Under the pieces are notes generated by a model, which saw nothing but the letters and a program-made list of their open reading frames with translations, searched no databases and was not told where the DNA came from. Source: UMGS1696 sp964463375 (GTDB lineage Bacteria; Bacillota; Clostridia; Oscillospirales; CAG-272). From it: a DNA stretch of 64,000 bases. Location of the stretch: contig CAYXBQ010000006.1 of NCBI GenBank assembly GCA_964463375.1, positions 26,899 through 90,898 on the forward strand, given 5' to 3'. Below are positions 1-8,568 of the stretch, piece after piece; positions within the stretch are counted from its first letter, which is position 1; each line of letters opens with the position of its first letter. Position numbers and translations under genes: made by a program.

Positions 1-405
1 CGCCTTGCCGCAAAGGGAGCGCATGGCCTCCACAATGTCCATGGTGAACCCCGCATACAGCTTGCCAAAATCTGCCATCGCCGGATCGATGAATACGGTG
101 CCGGGGCGGAACGCATCGATGAAGCCCTCGATCATCGCCGCCTGCGCCGGTGACCCCAGATACCCCGTGTATAGCCCGTCAAAGCCGATCCCCTCCCGCT
201 GCCAGTGGTCCGCTATGGCCGGTATGTCCTCCGTCAGATCCCGAAAGGTCCAGCCCGTAAAGCCGCCCGTGTGGGTGGACAACACCGCCGTCGGGATCAC
301 CGCACATTCCAGCCCCATGGCAGACAGCACCGGCAGTGCCACCGTCAGCGAGCATTTGCCAAAACAGGAAATATCCTGCACCGTAACAACTCTTGTTTGT
401 TTCAT
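1..405 (-). CDS. Pyridoxamine/pyridoxal kinase, N-terminal part (runs off the window)
   Basis: 135 codons are visible. The protein opens with MKQTRVVTVQDISCFGKCSL, then ALPVLSAMG and a VLSTHTGGF segment, the typical start of PdxY/PdxK-like kinases of the ribokinase fold, which phosphorylate pyridoxal or pyridoxamine in the B6 salvage pathway. TGYLGSPAQ and VFIDPAMAD further in also fit. The GAGG ribosome site favours the ATG at 405 over one two codons upstream (411), which would be too close. It lies downstream of rplL on the same strand, separated by a terminator. The C-terminal ATP-binding half is outside the window, so the exact B6 vitamer cannot be told. Confidence 0.85.
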   Translation of the reverse strand, partial: MKQTRVVTVQDISCFGKCSLTVALPVLSAMGLECAVIPTAVLSTHTGGFTGWTFRDLTEDIPAIADHWQREGIGFDGLYTGYLGSPAQAAMIEGFIDAFRPGTVFIDPAMADFGKLYAGFTMDIVEAMRSLCGKA

Positions 406-438
406 ATCCATGTCCTCGTATATCGTACCGTCCCAAAC

Positions 439-472
439 CAAAAAACAGACACCGGGGATCCCGATGCCTGTC
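439..472 (-). terminator. Intrinsic terminator after rplL
   Basis: On the minus strand an 11-12 bp stem (ACAGGCATCGGG with CCCGGTGTCTGT, loop ATC, two G-U pairs) is followed by six T. It lies 43 bases after the rplL stop and before the kinase gene. Confidence 0.8.
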
Positions 473-514
473 TTTGGTCATTGAACGCAATGCTTCCCCA
501 GATTTGGGTGAAAA

Positions 515-892
515 TTACTTGATTTCTACTTCGGCGCCAGCAGCAACCAGCTTTTCCTTCATAGCTTCTGCATCTTCCTTGGAAGCGCCTTCCTTCATGG
601 TCTTGGGAGCGCCTTCTACCAGTTCCTTTGCTTCCTTCAGACCCAGACCGGTCAGTTCGCGAACGACCTTGATAACGTCCAGCTTCTTTGCGCCGAAAGA
701 CTTCAGAACAACGTCGAATTCCGTCTTTTCTTCAGCAGCAGCAGCGGCAGGAGCAGCGCCACCAGCAGCAACAGCTACGGGAGCAGCGGATACGCCGAAT
801 TCTTCTTCGATTGCCTTAACCAGGTCAGCCAGTTCCAGAATGGTGAGAGCCTTGATTTCGTCAAGGATCTGAGTGGTCTTTTCAGTAGCCAT
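515..892 (-). CDS. rplL: 50S ribosomal protein L7/L12
   Basis: 125 residues, normal for bacterial L12. The N-terminal dimerisation part has EIKALTILELADLVKAIEEEF, then an Ala-rich hinge (about residues 37-55), then the C-terminal factor-binding domain with FDVVLKSFGAKKLDVIKVVRELTGLGLKEAKELVE. L12 forms the ribosomal stalk and recruits translation GTPases. The ATG at 892 is set by GGAGG eight bases upstream; in-frame codons further upstream are 5' leader. It follows rplJ by 101 bases and shares its promoter. The gene that follows is a kinase, not rpoB. Confidence 0.97.
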   Translation of the reverse strand: MATEKTTQILDEIKALTILELADLVKAIEEEFGVSAAPVAVAAGGAAPAAAAAEEKTEFDVVLKSFGAKKLDVIKVVRELTGLGLKEAKELVEGAPKTMKEGASKEDAEAMKEKLVAAGAEVEIK

Positions 893-993
893 TTTTATAT
901 CCTCCGTAATGTGTGATCGTAATGAATTTTTGGTTTGTTGATATTTGTGTTGCACGTATGTGCTAAGCAGCCAGCAGCTGATTCGTCAGCGAC

Positions 994-1542
994 TTACTCA
1001 GCAGCAGCTTCGGTTGCTTCTTCAGCAGGAGCAGCTTCGCCGTCTGCATCGGACTGCTTGTCGATGATAGCCTGCAGGCCGCAAGCCAGACCGTACAGGG
1101 GGCCCTGGATGCTGCCGAGCAGCTTGCCAATGAGCACTTCCTTGGGCGGAATGTTAGCCAGTTCGTTAACGGTAGCCTTGTCTACAACAGCACCGTCCAG
1201 GAAACCGCCGCGAATTTCGAAGGTTTCGATCTTCTCAGCATATTCCTTCAGGATCTTAGCAGGTGCGATGGGATCTTCGAAGCTGATGGCCAGAGCGTTC
1301 ATGCCTTCCAGTTCACCCTTCAGACCTTCGAAACCAACCTGGTCGCAAGCCTTGCCGATCAGCGTGTTCTTGATTACCGCATATTCCACGCCGGCAGCAC
1401 GCATAGCAGCACGCAGCTTGGTGTCATCTTCTACGGTAATACCCTGATATTTTACGAGAACGCCGGATGCAGCACGACCCATCTTTTCGACCAGACCGTC
1501 CACAACGGCTTTCTTCTGTTCCAAAATTTTCTCGCTGGGCAT
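994..1542 (-). CDS. rplJ: 50S ribosomal protein L10
   Basis: 182 residues. It matches L10 throughout: KKAVVDGLVEKMGRAASGVLVKYQGIT at the N terminus, the AVIKNTLIGKA segment, and a C-terminal Ala/Glu-rich helix tail that holds L12 dimers. L10 anchors the L7/L12 stalk on 23S rRNA. AGGAGG lies nine bases before the ATG. Expression is probably controlled by the L10-binding leader and attenuator upstream. rplK and rplA, the usual upstream partners, are not here; the next gene upstream is an unrelated ATPase. Confidence 0.97.
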   Translation of the reverse strand: MPSEKILEQKKAVVDGLVEKMGRAASGVLVKYQGITVEDDTKLRAAMRAAGVEYAVIKNTLIGKACDQVGFEGLKGELEGMNALAISFEDPIAPAKILKEYAEKIETFEIRGGFLDGAVVDKATVNELANIPPKEVLIGKLLGSIQGPLYGLACGLQAIIDKQSDADGEAAPAEEATEAAAE

Positions 1543-1711
1543 ATTTGTTATCCTCCTTCATAGAAATCGTCACAGCAGACAACAAAAAAATCTTTCTCCG
1601 ATGCACCATGCGCCGAAAAAAGATCGTACATAAAGATAAAATCTATGAACAGTCTTGCCTCGGCAGGAAAGCGGTGCTTTTACGGGAACCTGCTGTCTTT
1701 GGTTCAACAAC
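1543..1711 (-). promoter_or_regulatory. L10 leader (autoregulatory 5' UTR of rplJL)
   Basis: The transcribed leader carries the paired blocks AGACAGCAGG (1691-1700 region) and CCTGCCGAGG (1655-1665 region), the conserved core of the Firmicutes L10 leader RNA, followed by a terminator-like hairpin just ahead of the rplJ ribosome site. In the known family, excess L10 or L10(L12)4 binds the leader and favours termination. The match is by eye. Confidence 0.85.
1584..1623 (-). terminator. Attenuator hairpin of the L10 leader
   Basis: Minus strand: ATCTTTTTTCGGCGCA pairs with TGCATCGGAGAAAGAT (loop TGG, some G-U pairs), followed by seven T. It ends about 40 bases upstream of the rplJ start, so it can only act on rplJL itself. 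Confidence 0.8.
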
Positions 1712-1717
1712 ACTGAT

Positions 1718-1746
1718 ATTATACACCACAGACGCAGATTTGTCAA
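1718..1746 (-). promoter_or_regulatory. Promoter of rplJL
   Basis: Perfect TTGACA (1741-1746), 17-base spacer, perfect TATAAT (1718-1723) on the minus strand. This is the strongest promoter by consensus in the window, in keeping with a ribosomal protein operon. Confidence 0.93.
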
Positions 1747-1816
1747 GGGGAATTTTGCAAAAACAAATACAAATTCCACCGGGGCAAACCCGCATCCATG
1801 TGTGCAAAAGGACGGA

Positions 1817-2545
1817 TCAGGGCAAAAAGTACCCGGGATCTGCCAAAAATCGCTTGAGAAACAGGGTGTTTTCGCTTTCCTCCCACCGCACGGTACGCAT
1901 CCCCCGCTCCCCCAGCTCCCAGAGCACCGCCCCGGGACAGGCCGACAAAATGGGCGAATGGGTGGAGATCAGCAGTTGCGAACCCTCTGCCACCAGCTCC
2001 TCGATCCGATAGACCAACGCCAGCTGCCGGCCGGGGGACAGCGCCGCCTCCGGTTCGTCCAAAATGTACAGCCCGTGGCCGCCGAACCGCTCCATCACCA
2101 GGCTGAAAAAGCTTTCCCCGTGGGATCGTTCGTGGAGCGAGCGGCCGCCGTAGCTTTCGATGATCTTGCGAGAGGAGGCGGGCTGCCTGTCCAGCTCCTC
2201 AATGTTGGTCGCCACGTTGAAAAAGCTCTCGGCACGGAGAAAATACCCATCCTTCGGCCGCTCCCCTCGGCGCACCAGTGTTAGGTATTCCCACAAATTC
2301 GAGTGGCTCTCTCGGGTGGAAAAGGCGAAATTGCGACTGCCGCCCTCCGGATTGAACCCCGCCGCCACGGCAATGCCTTCCAGTAGCGTGGACTTGCCGC
2401 TGCCGTTCTCCCCCACAAAGATCGTCACCGGCGTGGAGAAGGGGATCTCGTTTCCTTCCATATATTGTAGCCACGGCAGGTCGTTCACGTAGGAGCCGGT
2501 CGCCGCCAGCCCCGCCCGGTCGATGCGTACCCGATCGATGAACAT
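1817..2545 (-). CDS. Small AAA/ABC-type ATPase (COG3910-like)
   Basis: 242 residues. Walker A GENGSGKS at 45-52, an ABC-signature-like HGESFF near 143, Walker B LYILDEPEAAL near 160, and an STHSP switch histidine near 196. This is a single nucleotide-binding head with no transmembrane part and no coiled coil, like the COG3910 family of predicted ATPases. Its substrate is unknown. It starts 11 bases after the glycosidase-like gene, with its GGAGG ribosome site in that gap, so it is the last gene of the rarA run. It is not obviously part of a defence pair because no effector nuclease is adjacent. Confidence 0.85.
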   Translation of the reverse strand: MFIDRVRIDRAGLAATGSYVNDLPWLQYMEGNEIPFSTPVTIFVGENGSGKSTLLEGIAVAAGFNPEGGSRNFAFSTRESHSNLWEYLTLVRRGERPKDGYFLRAESFFNVATNIEELDRQPASSRKIIESYGGRSLHERSHGESFFSLVMERFGGHGLYILDEPEAALSPGRQLALVYRIEELVAEGSQLLISTHSPILSACPGAVLWELGERGMRTVRWEESENTLFLKRFLADPGYFLP

Positions 2546-2556
2546 AACGCACCTCC

Positions 2557-4167
2557 TTATCTTTGGATGCGATACAGTTGCGCGTGAGGATCATCCTCGA
2601 AAACCGGCACCAGCTGCACACCGGGCATTGCACATACTTTGGAGCTACTGCCAATTTGACCCACAAACAAATACGCTCCACAGCCGTACACCACCGCATT
2701 TTCGCACCAAATATGCACCTTTTGCCCCCGCAGATAGGCACAAATGTCCTCGGCAGTCACAGACAGATCCCGGATCACCAGTGGATCTTGTACCATCGAT
2801 AGAGCGTCCACAAGTGCCGGTGTTTCCGCTGGGCAGAGGAAAATATGCGCCTTGTACCGGGCCTGCACCGCCGGAAGATCGTCCATCAGGTAGATGTCGT
2901 ATGGCGTGCCGAGCTTGCCCAGCACCTTGCGGATCCCATAGGGCATGGCACGGTCGCACCCGGCTTTGGCGTAGGCGCGCTCGTCCACAAACACCGCCAC
3001 CTGGGCTATACTGCGCCGATCCTCCCAAAGTGCCGCCTCACAGAGCTGCCGACACTGCCGCAGCAGGGCACGATACCGGTCGTGGTCGTACCAGCCGCCC
3101 CACATGTCGAACCACCACATGGCGTGTCCGTGGAGCAGCGCACGGGCAAAATGCGCCCGGATCACTTGGCAGCTGTCGTCCAGCTCCGGCCCGAACCAAA
3201 TGGGACCCTGGTAGGCGGGCAGATCGTTTGGGGCTTTGGAAAGATGTGTGCGTGTATCGTTTTCGGCAAAATACAGCTTGCCGTGGAGCTTCAGCGAATC
3301 CACCGGCAGCATACAAGCGTGATCCATCCCCACCGGCCGCAGGTCTGCGTAGGACACGGGGGAGCAGATGAAATCGATGTCGTCACAGTGGAGCAGCTCC
3401 CACAGGGCGTGGTGCCCGGTCAGTGGATCCGTGCATTCCAGTGTGTAGCCGTAGAAGCACCCGATCACCAGCCGCCGGTCCAGCTTCTCTTTGGCAAAAG
3501 CTGCCAATTCCCCGATCCGGGAGGCCGTCACATGGGAGACGAACCGCAGCCGCTCCTCCTCGGTACCCGCCAGCCCATTCTCCAGACAATACCTGTGAAA
3601 AGCCTCGTCGAACCGCAGTCCCATGCCGCCCCGCATGTCAAAGGGGAACCACTCCTCCGTGTTCCCGCAGGCAAGCTGATAGCCCACGATATGCTCCCGG
3701 TACGTGGCACTTTCCACATGGTCGATAAACAGCGAAAGCAGCCGTTTTGTCTCCGCTGCCCAGGCATCCGACGCAAAGGCCGCCCGCCGATGCTCGGTGT
3801 ACCCAAAGGCACAGCACTCCTCCGGATGCGCTTCCTCCCAATCGTAGGGCAGAGAAATATTCACCCGGGGAAATATCCATGCGTCCGGGCAAGCTGCCAA
3901 AATTTGCAAAATATCCCCATCGAAATGGGCAAAATCCGGCTCATCGGTGTCGAAGATCCCCGGTGCCATGGGCGGGATCCGGGAAATTTCGTTGATGGTC
4001 TGTCCGGCGAAAAATACCGGCACCGAATAGAGCCGACAGCCCAGGTCAGCAAAATCCCCATACCGTGCGTTCACCGGTCGATAGGTGATGTAGGCGAAGC
4101 CGGACACAGGTTTGTGTTCGATAAACAGCGTGGGTACGCCGTGGTGGTCTCGGACGGATGAAAACAT
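2557..4167 (-). CDS. TIM-barrel glycoside hydrolase-like protein (GH42-like)
   Basis: 536 residues, no signal peptide, so probably cytoplasmic. QLACGNTEEWFP near residue 190 resembles the acid/base Asn-Glu turn of clan-A glycosidases, and LYFAENDTRTHLS near 305 resembles the nucleophile strand seen in GH42-type proteins. FHYGFF-like and WWFDMWGGWYDH segments are rich in aromatic residues, as in sugar-binding clefts. The substrate could be a beta-galactoside or another beta-glycoside; this cannot be told from sequence. AAAGGAGG sits seven bases before the ATG. It is 24 bases downstream of rarA, an odd partner. Confidence 0.7.
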   Translation of the reverse strand: MFSSVRDHHGVPTLFIEHKPVSGFAYITYRPVNARYGDFADLGCRLYSVPVFFAGQTINEISRIPPMAPGIFDTDEPDFAHFDGDILQILAACPDAWIFPRVNISLPYDWEEAHPEECCAFGYTEHRRAAFASDAWAAETKRLLSLFIDHVESATYREHIVGYQLACGNTEEWFPFDMRGGMGLRFDEAFHRYCLENGLAGTEEERLRFVSHVTASRIGELAAFAKEKLDRRLVIGCFYGYTLECTDPLTGHHALWELLHCDDIDFICSPVSYADLRPVGMDHACMLPVDSLKLHGKLYFAENDTRTHLSKAPNDLPAYQGPIWFGPELDDSCQVIRAHFARALLHGHAMWWFDMWGGWYDHDRYRALLRQCRQLCEAALWEDRRSIAQVAVFVDERAYAKAGCDRAMPYGIRKVLGKLGTPYDIYLMDDLPAVQARYKAHIFLCPAETPALVDALSMVQDPLVIRDLSVTAEDICAYLRGQKVHIWCENAVVYGCGAYLFVGQIGSSSKVCAMPGVQLVPVFEDDPHAQLYRIQR

Positions 4168-4191
4168 GGTGCGCCTCCTTTGCTTTTGCGA

Positions 4192-5427
4192 TTATTTCGT
4201 CTTGATCTTATCCCAATAGGTCTTTGCCGCCTGCTCGGTCTTGTTGTCACCATAGGTGTAATATTGCTTACCCAAACAGTCGTCGGGCAAATACTGCTGT
4301 GCCACCCAATGCTCCGGGAAGCTGTGGGGATATTGGTATCCCTTGAACTGGGGCGAGTGCAGATGCACCGGCACCTCGGCCCCCCGCCCGGCGTGTACGT
4401 CCTCCATGGCGGCATTGATGGCAGACTCTGCCGAATTGGATTTGGGTGCCGTTGCCAACAGCAGTACCGCCTGGGACAGAGGGATCCGTGCTTCCGGCAG
4501 ACCCAGCTCCCGGGCATTCTCGACCAGCGAACGGACGATCACCGCCGCCATGGGGTACGCAAGACCAATGTCCTCGCTGGCGATCACCATGAGCCGCCGA
4601 CAAGGGGAGACCAGATCCCCGCCCTCCAAAAGCCTTGCCAAATAGAACACCGCCGCATCGGGATCGGAGCCACGGATGGACTTTTGCAGGCAGGACAGCA
4701 GGTCGTAGTGTACGTCCCCGTCCCGATCGAAGCTGGACAAATAGCCCTCCGGCACCAGCCCACTAAGCACATCCTCGGCAACGGTGCCGTCATCGTCCGC
4801 ACAGTGGGAGGCCACCTCCAACAGGGTCAGCCCCCGCCGCACGTCTCCCCCGGCAGAATTGGCAAGACGTATAAAAAACGGGTCGGAGAAGGTGAGCGTG
4901 GGGTAGGTCTTTGCAGCAACCTGCCGAAGCCGCTTTTCGATGGCAGCCGCATCCACGTGGCGAAAGGCAAAAACGGAGCATCGAGACAGCAGGGCATCAT
5001 ATATATAATAATAGGGATTTTCCGTGGTGGAGGCGATCAGCGTGATCCTGCCATCCTCCAAATATTCCAGCAGCGATTGCTGTTGTTTTTTGTTAAAATA
5101 TTGTATCTCATCCAAATACAGCAGCACCCCGCCGATCCCCAGCATGGTCTCCGTCTCCTTGGCAACGTCCCGAATGTCGGAGAGCGAAGCCGTGGTGGCG
5201 TTGAGCCGGTGCAGGGTCATGCCGGAGGCCTCCGCTAAGATCCCGGCCGCCGTGGTCTTGCCGCAGCCCGGTGGGCCGTAGAAGATCATGGACGGCATAT
5301 GTCCCGTGGCGGCGATCTTCCGTAGGATCCCCTTTGGCCCGCAGAGATGCTCCTGCCCCACCATGTCGTCAAAGCTGCGGGGGCGAGAACGATCGGCCAG
5401 TGGCGAGGTGTTCATAGATTGCATCAT
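4192..5427 (-). CDS. rarA: Replication-associated recombination protein A (RarA/MgsA)
   Basis: 411 residues. AAA+ clamp-loader-like ATPase: Walker A GPPGCGKT at 51-58, Walker B LLYLDEIQYF near 107, sensor-1 STTENP near 134, followed by the MgsA C-terminal domain with SEDIGLAYP and the SFPEHWVAQQYLP segment. RarA acts at stalled replication forks and gaps. The N-terminal PRSFDDMVGQEHL block is the family hallmark. The start at 5427 has AAGGA nine bases upstream; Met5 is possible. It is the first gene of a minus-strand run and is divergent from the small gene at 5471. Confidence 0.95.
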   Translation of the reverse strand: MMQSMNTSPLADRSRPRSFDDMVGQEHLCGPKGILRKIAATGHMPSMIFYGPPGCGKTTAAGILAEASGMTLHRLNATTASLSDIRDVAKETETMLGIGGVLLYLDEIQYFNKKQQQSLLEYLEDGRITLIASTTENPYYYIYDALLSRCSVFAFRHVDAAAIEKRLRQVAAKTYPTLTFSDPFFIRLANSAGGDVRRGLTLLEVASHCADDDGTVAEDVLSGLVPEGYLSSFDRDGDVHYDLLSCLQKSIRGSDPDAAVFYLARLLEGGDLVSPCRRLMVIASEDIGLAYPMAAVIVRSLVENARELGLPEARIPLSQAVLLLATAPKSNSAESAINAAMEDVHAGRGAEVPVHLHSPQFKGYQYPHSFPEHWVAQQYLPDDCLGKQYYTYGDNKTEQAAKTYWDKIKTK

Positions 5428-5470
5428 AATCGAATTCCTTTATCATAAAACAAGTCAGTGAGGTAACAAA

Positions 5471-5785
5471 ATGGAATACACCACATCCACCCAAAGCACC
5501 CGTGGCGTGACCCTGACCACCGTGCATTTCACCGGCACCGGCAGAGAAAAACGCTGGGCAGTCCGCATGGAGCAGTATTACGCCGCACTCACCGGTGCCG
5601 CCGCAGCCTACAGCCGCACGTTGGATTCTCACGACCGCTACGTTTGTCATATAGACGTAGAGACAGCGGGAGACGAGACGCAGGTGACCGTGACCCTGTC
5701 CCACAAGCGGCCGGGGTGTAAAACGGCAAAGCGGCAGCTACAGCACCGTTGGCGGCGGGGGATTTTGTGGCTATCCATATTGTAG
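5471..5785 (+). CDS. Hypothetical protein, 104 residues
   Basis: I do not recognise this protein. It begins MEYTTSTQSTRGVTLTT and has beta-rich alternation (VCHIDVETAGDETQVTVTLSHKR) and a basic C-terminal end (KTAKRQLQHRWRRGILWL). GAGGTAAC lies just upstream of the ATG, and the gene is divergent from rarA with 43 bases between the start codons. No signal peptide is seen. The last eight residues are hydrophobic. It could be a short regulator or a chance reading frame, but the ribosome site and codon use favour a gene. Confidence 0.55.
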   Translation: MEYTTSTQSTRGVTLTTVHFTGTGREKRWAVRMEQYYAALTGAAAAYSRTLDSHDRYVCHIDVETAGDETQVTVTLSHKRPGCKTAKRQLQHRWRRGILWLSIL

Positions 5786-6105
5786 GATTTTTTTGTGGGT
5801 TTGTCAAGGCATATCGAGGAGAAAGTTGGGAGAGAATAAAAACAGACTCTCCTGCGGGGGATTCTACAAATGTGCTGTGGCGAGGATATGCAAATGCGGG
5901 GGTGCGCTATATATAAATAGGTAGAGAAGTGATCGAATTTCGCCGGGGAAAGACAAATTTGCATAAACCGTGGATAAAAAATGCAAAACGGACACAAATG
6001 GGGTGGAATGTAATGGTTTCACAAACATCACAGAATTCACAAAACCATCAGCGAAGTGCGCAAAAGAAGTGGTGGAAAAATGGTGAAATACAGCAGAAAT
6101 GGCTA
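5786..6105. other. Intergenic stretch before the V-ATPase operon
   Basis: No convincing gene or known riboswitch is seen. Two hairpins can be drawn: GGAGAG with CTCTCC (about 5830-5865), and ATGGTTT with AAACCAT (about 6011-6050). The DNA is more AT-rich than its surroundings. Confidence 0.4.
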
Positions 6106-6134
6106 TTGCAATTTGCGTTTAGCTGTGATACAAT
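6106..6134 (+). promoter_or_regulatory. Promoter of the V-ATPase operon
   Basis: TTGCAA (6106-6111), 17 bases, TACAAT (6129-6134), about 75 bases upstream of the first start codon. Confidence 0.75.
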
Positions 6135-6211
6135 GAAGAAAACAACAAAATACGGCGAGATCGATAGGCGATGCACCGAAACCGCCGGTATGCAGGAAGG
6201 AGAGAAAAATC

Positions 6212-6529
6212 GTGCAGAATGAAGGAATAGAGCAGATCCGCTGCAAGGAAGACGAGATCGAAGCAAAGCGGCAGGCAGCCAAAGCCGAAGCCGACGACCG
6301 GGTACACCAGGCGGAAGTAGAAGCCGGACTGCGGGTAAGGCAGGTCGAAAAAGCCCTAGCAGACAAACGGCGAACGGCGGCAGCGCAGGTGGAGAATGAG
6401 ACCACCGCCGCGACAGACGCACTTCTTGCACAGGCGAAAGCGGAGGCAGGCGAGGTCCGGCAGCGGGCGGCGGCAAACATGGATGCGGCTGTGACGCTGG
6501 TGGTCCAGGCGATCCTGTGTCCCATGTAG
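6212..6529 (+). CDS. ntpF: V-type ATP synthase peripheral-stalk subunit (NtpF / subunit G/H)
   Basis: 105 residues, almost all one charged Ala/Glu/Arg heptad helix (about residues 5-90), as expected for the peripheral-stalk subunit that pairs with subunit E. It starts with GTG, preceded by GGAAGGAG nine bases upstream. It opens the operon ahead of subunit I, the same place as ntpF in Enterococcus hirae. Identification rests on helix character and position rather than motifs, because this family diverges quickly. Confidence 0.8.
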   Translation: MQNEGIEQIRCKEDEIEAKRQAAKAEADDRVHQAEVEAGLRVRQVEKALADKRRTAAAQVENETTAATDALLAQAKAEAGEVRQRAAANMDAAVTLVVQAILCPM

Positions 6530-6542
6530 GAGGTGACGTGCA

Positions 6543-8459
6543 TTGGCAGTTAGCAATATGAAAAAGCTGTCCGTAGCGGTCCTGCGGGAGGATGCGGACG
6601 GTCTGCTGTATGCCTTGCAGCGACTGCGCTGTGTGGAGCTGGTGACGGATGGGGAGAACGAATCCTCGACAAACGTCGCACAAGACCCACGGCTCACGAC
6701 CGCACAGGCAAGGGCAGCAGAAGCCATCGATTTTCTATCCGGCTATCGGGTAAAAAGCCGTGGCCTGTTCGCCTCTCCCATAGAGGTAGAATGGGACGAG
6801 GGCTGGCCGGACGGGGAGTCGGTGGTGGACGAAGCGGTGGCGTTGGCGGCAGAAATGGAGAGCGTGCGCCGGGAAGTGCAGCAGATCCGGCACCAGATCG
6901 AAGGTCTGCGCCCTTGGCAAAGCTACACCGGAGACCTGCCGGAGGGACGCACCCGCACCACCCGCACGGTCTGTGGTTCGCTGCCGCCCATGGCAGACAT
7001 GGCAGCGTTGGACACGGCGCTGGGCGAATACGCCTGTGTGACCGAGGAGATCCTGTGGGCGACCGGTGAGAAGAACCAAAGTCGGCTATTGGCTGTGACC
7101 CTGTGGGCATCGGAATATGACGAGGTCCTGCGGGTGCTCCACGAAGCCGGATTTGTGCAGGTTCCCTATACGGTATCGGCAAAAGACGGTGGCGTATTAG
7201 CAAAATTGACATCCCTTGCAGCCGAGGAAAAGCGGCTTTGCGACACGCTGGCGGCGGATCGTTCGAAGGCAGAGGTGTTGTCGGAGAAGCTGCCCATGGT
7301 AGAGGAATACCTGGACAAGCTGACCACGCTGGGTGCCCGGCGGGAGGCGGCGGGACAGCTGGGGTATACCAGGCACACTGCGATCCTGACCGGTTGGGTA
7401 CCGGAGGCACGGGTGGCGGCGGTGGAGGCACTGTTAAACGAGCGAGGCGAAGCGTACCGGCTTTGCGACCCGGCACCGGAGGAGGACGTACCGGTACTAC
7501 TTTCAAACAATGCGATGGCAAGTCAGTTTGAACCGGTGGTATCGTTATATTCGCTTCCGGCGTACGGCAGCTTTGACCCCACGTTCCTGATGAGCTTTTT
7601 CTACATTTTCATTTTCGGCTTGATGTTTGCGGACGTAGGCTACGGGCTGCTGCTCATGGTAGGCTGTCTGCTGGGCAAGAAGCTGATGAAGCCGGAGGGG
7701 TCACTGCGGAAGTTTCTGAACATGTTCACCATGTGCGGCGGCAGTATGGCGGTGATGGGTGTGTTATTTGGGGGGTATTTTGGAGACCTGCCCCAGGCGA
7801 TCGCCCAGAACTTTGCGGGTCGGCCGGGTGAGCTGGACATGGCGCTTTGGTTCAATCCGCTGAACGATCCCATGCAGTTTTTGGTGATCTCCATCGTGAT
7901 CGGTGCGATCCACCTATTTGTGGGGCTTGCGGTGCAGTTTTCTGTATTATGGAAGAAAGGGGACCGTGTTTCGGCGGTCTGCGATGCGGGCAGCTGGATG
8001 CTGATCTTCCTGGGAGCCGGCGTAAGCTTTCTCGCTCTACCGGTGGGTTTGGGGATCGTTGTACTTGGTGTGCTCATGATCCTCTGCACGTCCGGTCGGC
8101 ATGAGAAGAATCCGGTGATGAAGGTACTCAAAGGTTTCCTTGGTCTTTACGGCATTGTAAACTACGTCTCCGACCTACTCTCCTACTCCCGGATCCTTTC
8201 GCTGGGTCTTGCATCGGCGGTGATCGCCAGTGTATTCAACATCATTGGCACGATGGCGGGTCCGTCGGTGATCGGTGTGCTGCTCCTCATCGTAGTAGGC
8301 ACGATCGGGCACGTAATGAACTTAGCGATCAATCTCCTTGGTTCCTTCGTCCACACGTCCCGTCTCCAATACATCGAATTCTTCGGCAAGTTCTACGAAG
8401 ACGGTGGCCGCCCCTTTGTTCCGCTTACACCTCACAGCAAATACGTCCGGTTCCGTTAA
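6543..8459 (+). CDS. ntpI: V-type ATP synthase subunit I (a-subunit)
   Basis: 638 residues. The N-terminal half is soluble and forms the stator base (from MKKLSVAVLRED). The C-terminal half has seven or so membrane helices starting near residue 345 (FDPTFLMSFFYIFIFGLMFADVGYG). The conserved block SYSRILSLGLASAVIA near 550 carries the Arg that releases the ion from the K ring. The start codon is TTG, set by AGGAGG at 6528-6533; the first ATG is five codons later. It follows ntpF by 13 bases. Confidence 0.95.
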   Translation: MAVSNMKKLSVAVLREDADGLLYALQRLRCVELVTDGENESSTNVAQDPRLTTAQARAAEAIDFLSGYRVKSRGLFASPIEVEWDEGWPDGESVVDEAVALAAEMESVRREVQQIRHQIEGLRPWQSYTGDLPEGRTRTTRTVCGSLPPMADMAALDTALGEYACVTEEILWATGEKNQSRLLAVTLWASEYDEVLRVLHEAGFVQVPYTVSAKDGGVLAKLTSLAAEEKRLCDTLAADRSKAEVLSEKLPMVEEYLDKLTTLGARREAAGQLGYTRHTAILTGWVPEARVAAVEALLNERGEAYRLCDPAPEEDVPVLLSNNAMASQFEPVVSLYSLPAYGSFDPTFLMSFFYIFIFGLMFADVGYGLLLMVGCLLGKKLMKPEGSLRKFLNMFTMCGGSMAVMGVLFGGYFGDLPQAIAQNFAGRPGELDMALWFNPLNDPMQFLVISIVIGAIHLFVGLAVQFSVLWKKGDRVSAVCDAGSWMLIFLGAGVSFLALPVGLGIVVLGVLMILCTSGRHEKNPVMKVLKGFLGLYGIVNYVSDLLSYSRILSLGLASAVIASVFNIIGTMAGPSVIGVLLLIVVGTIGHVMNLAINLLGSFVHTSRLQYIEFFGKFYEDGGRPFVPLTPHSKYVRFR

Positions 8460-8568
8460 AGGGGAGTTTGTGCTTGCTGACGATGTGTTCGGTTTATAAC
8501 TTTTTCACAACAAATTTGGTTTATATGTATGTAAATCTATAAAAATTCCAATAAAGGAGTACAATATC

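Noticed and set aside
1817..2545. Possible defence-system ATPase
   Set aside because: No nuclease, toxin or helicase partner lies next to it; neighbours are metabolic and repair genes.
5929..6222. 97-codon plus-strand frame upstream of ntpF
   Set aside because: It crosses the operon promoter, overlaps the GTG start of ntpF and its composition is Lys/Gln/Asn-rich and AT-driven.
8460..8568. Possible internal promoter between ntpI and ntpK
   Set aside because: TATAAC and TTGCTG words are present but the spacing is 15 and the match weak; not enough to call.
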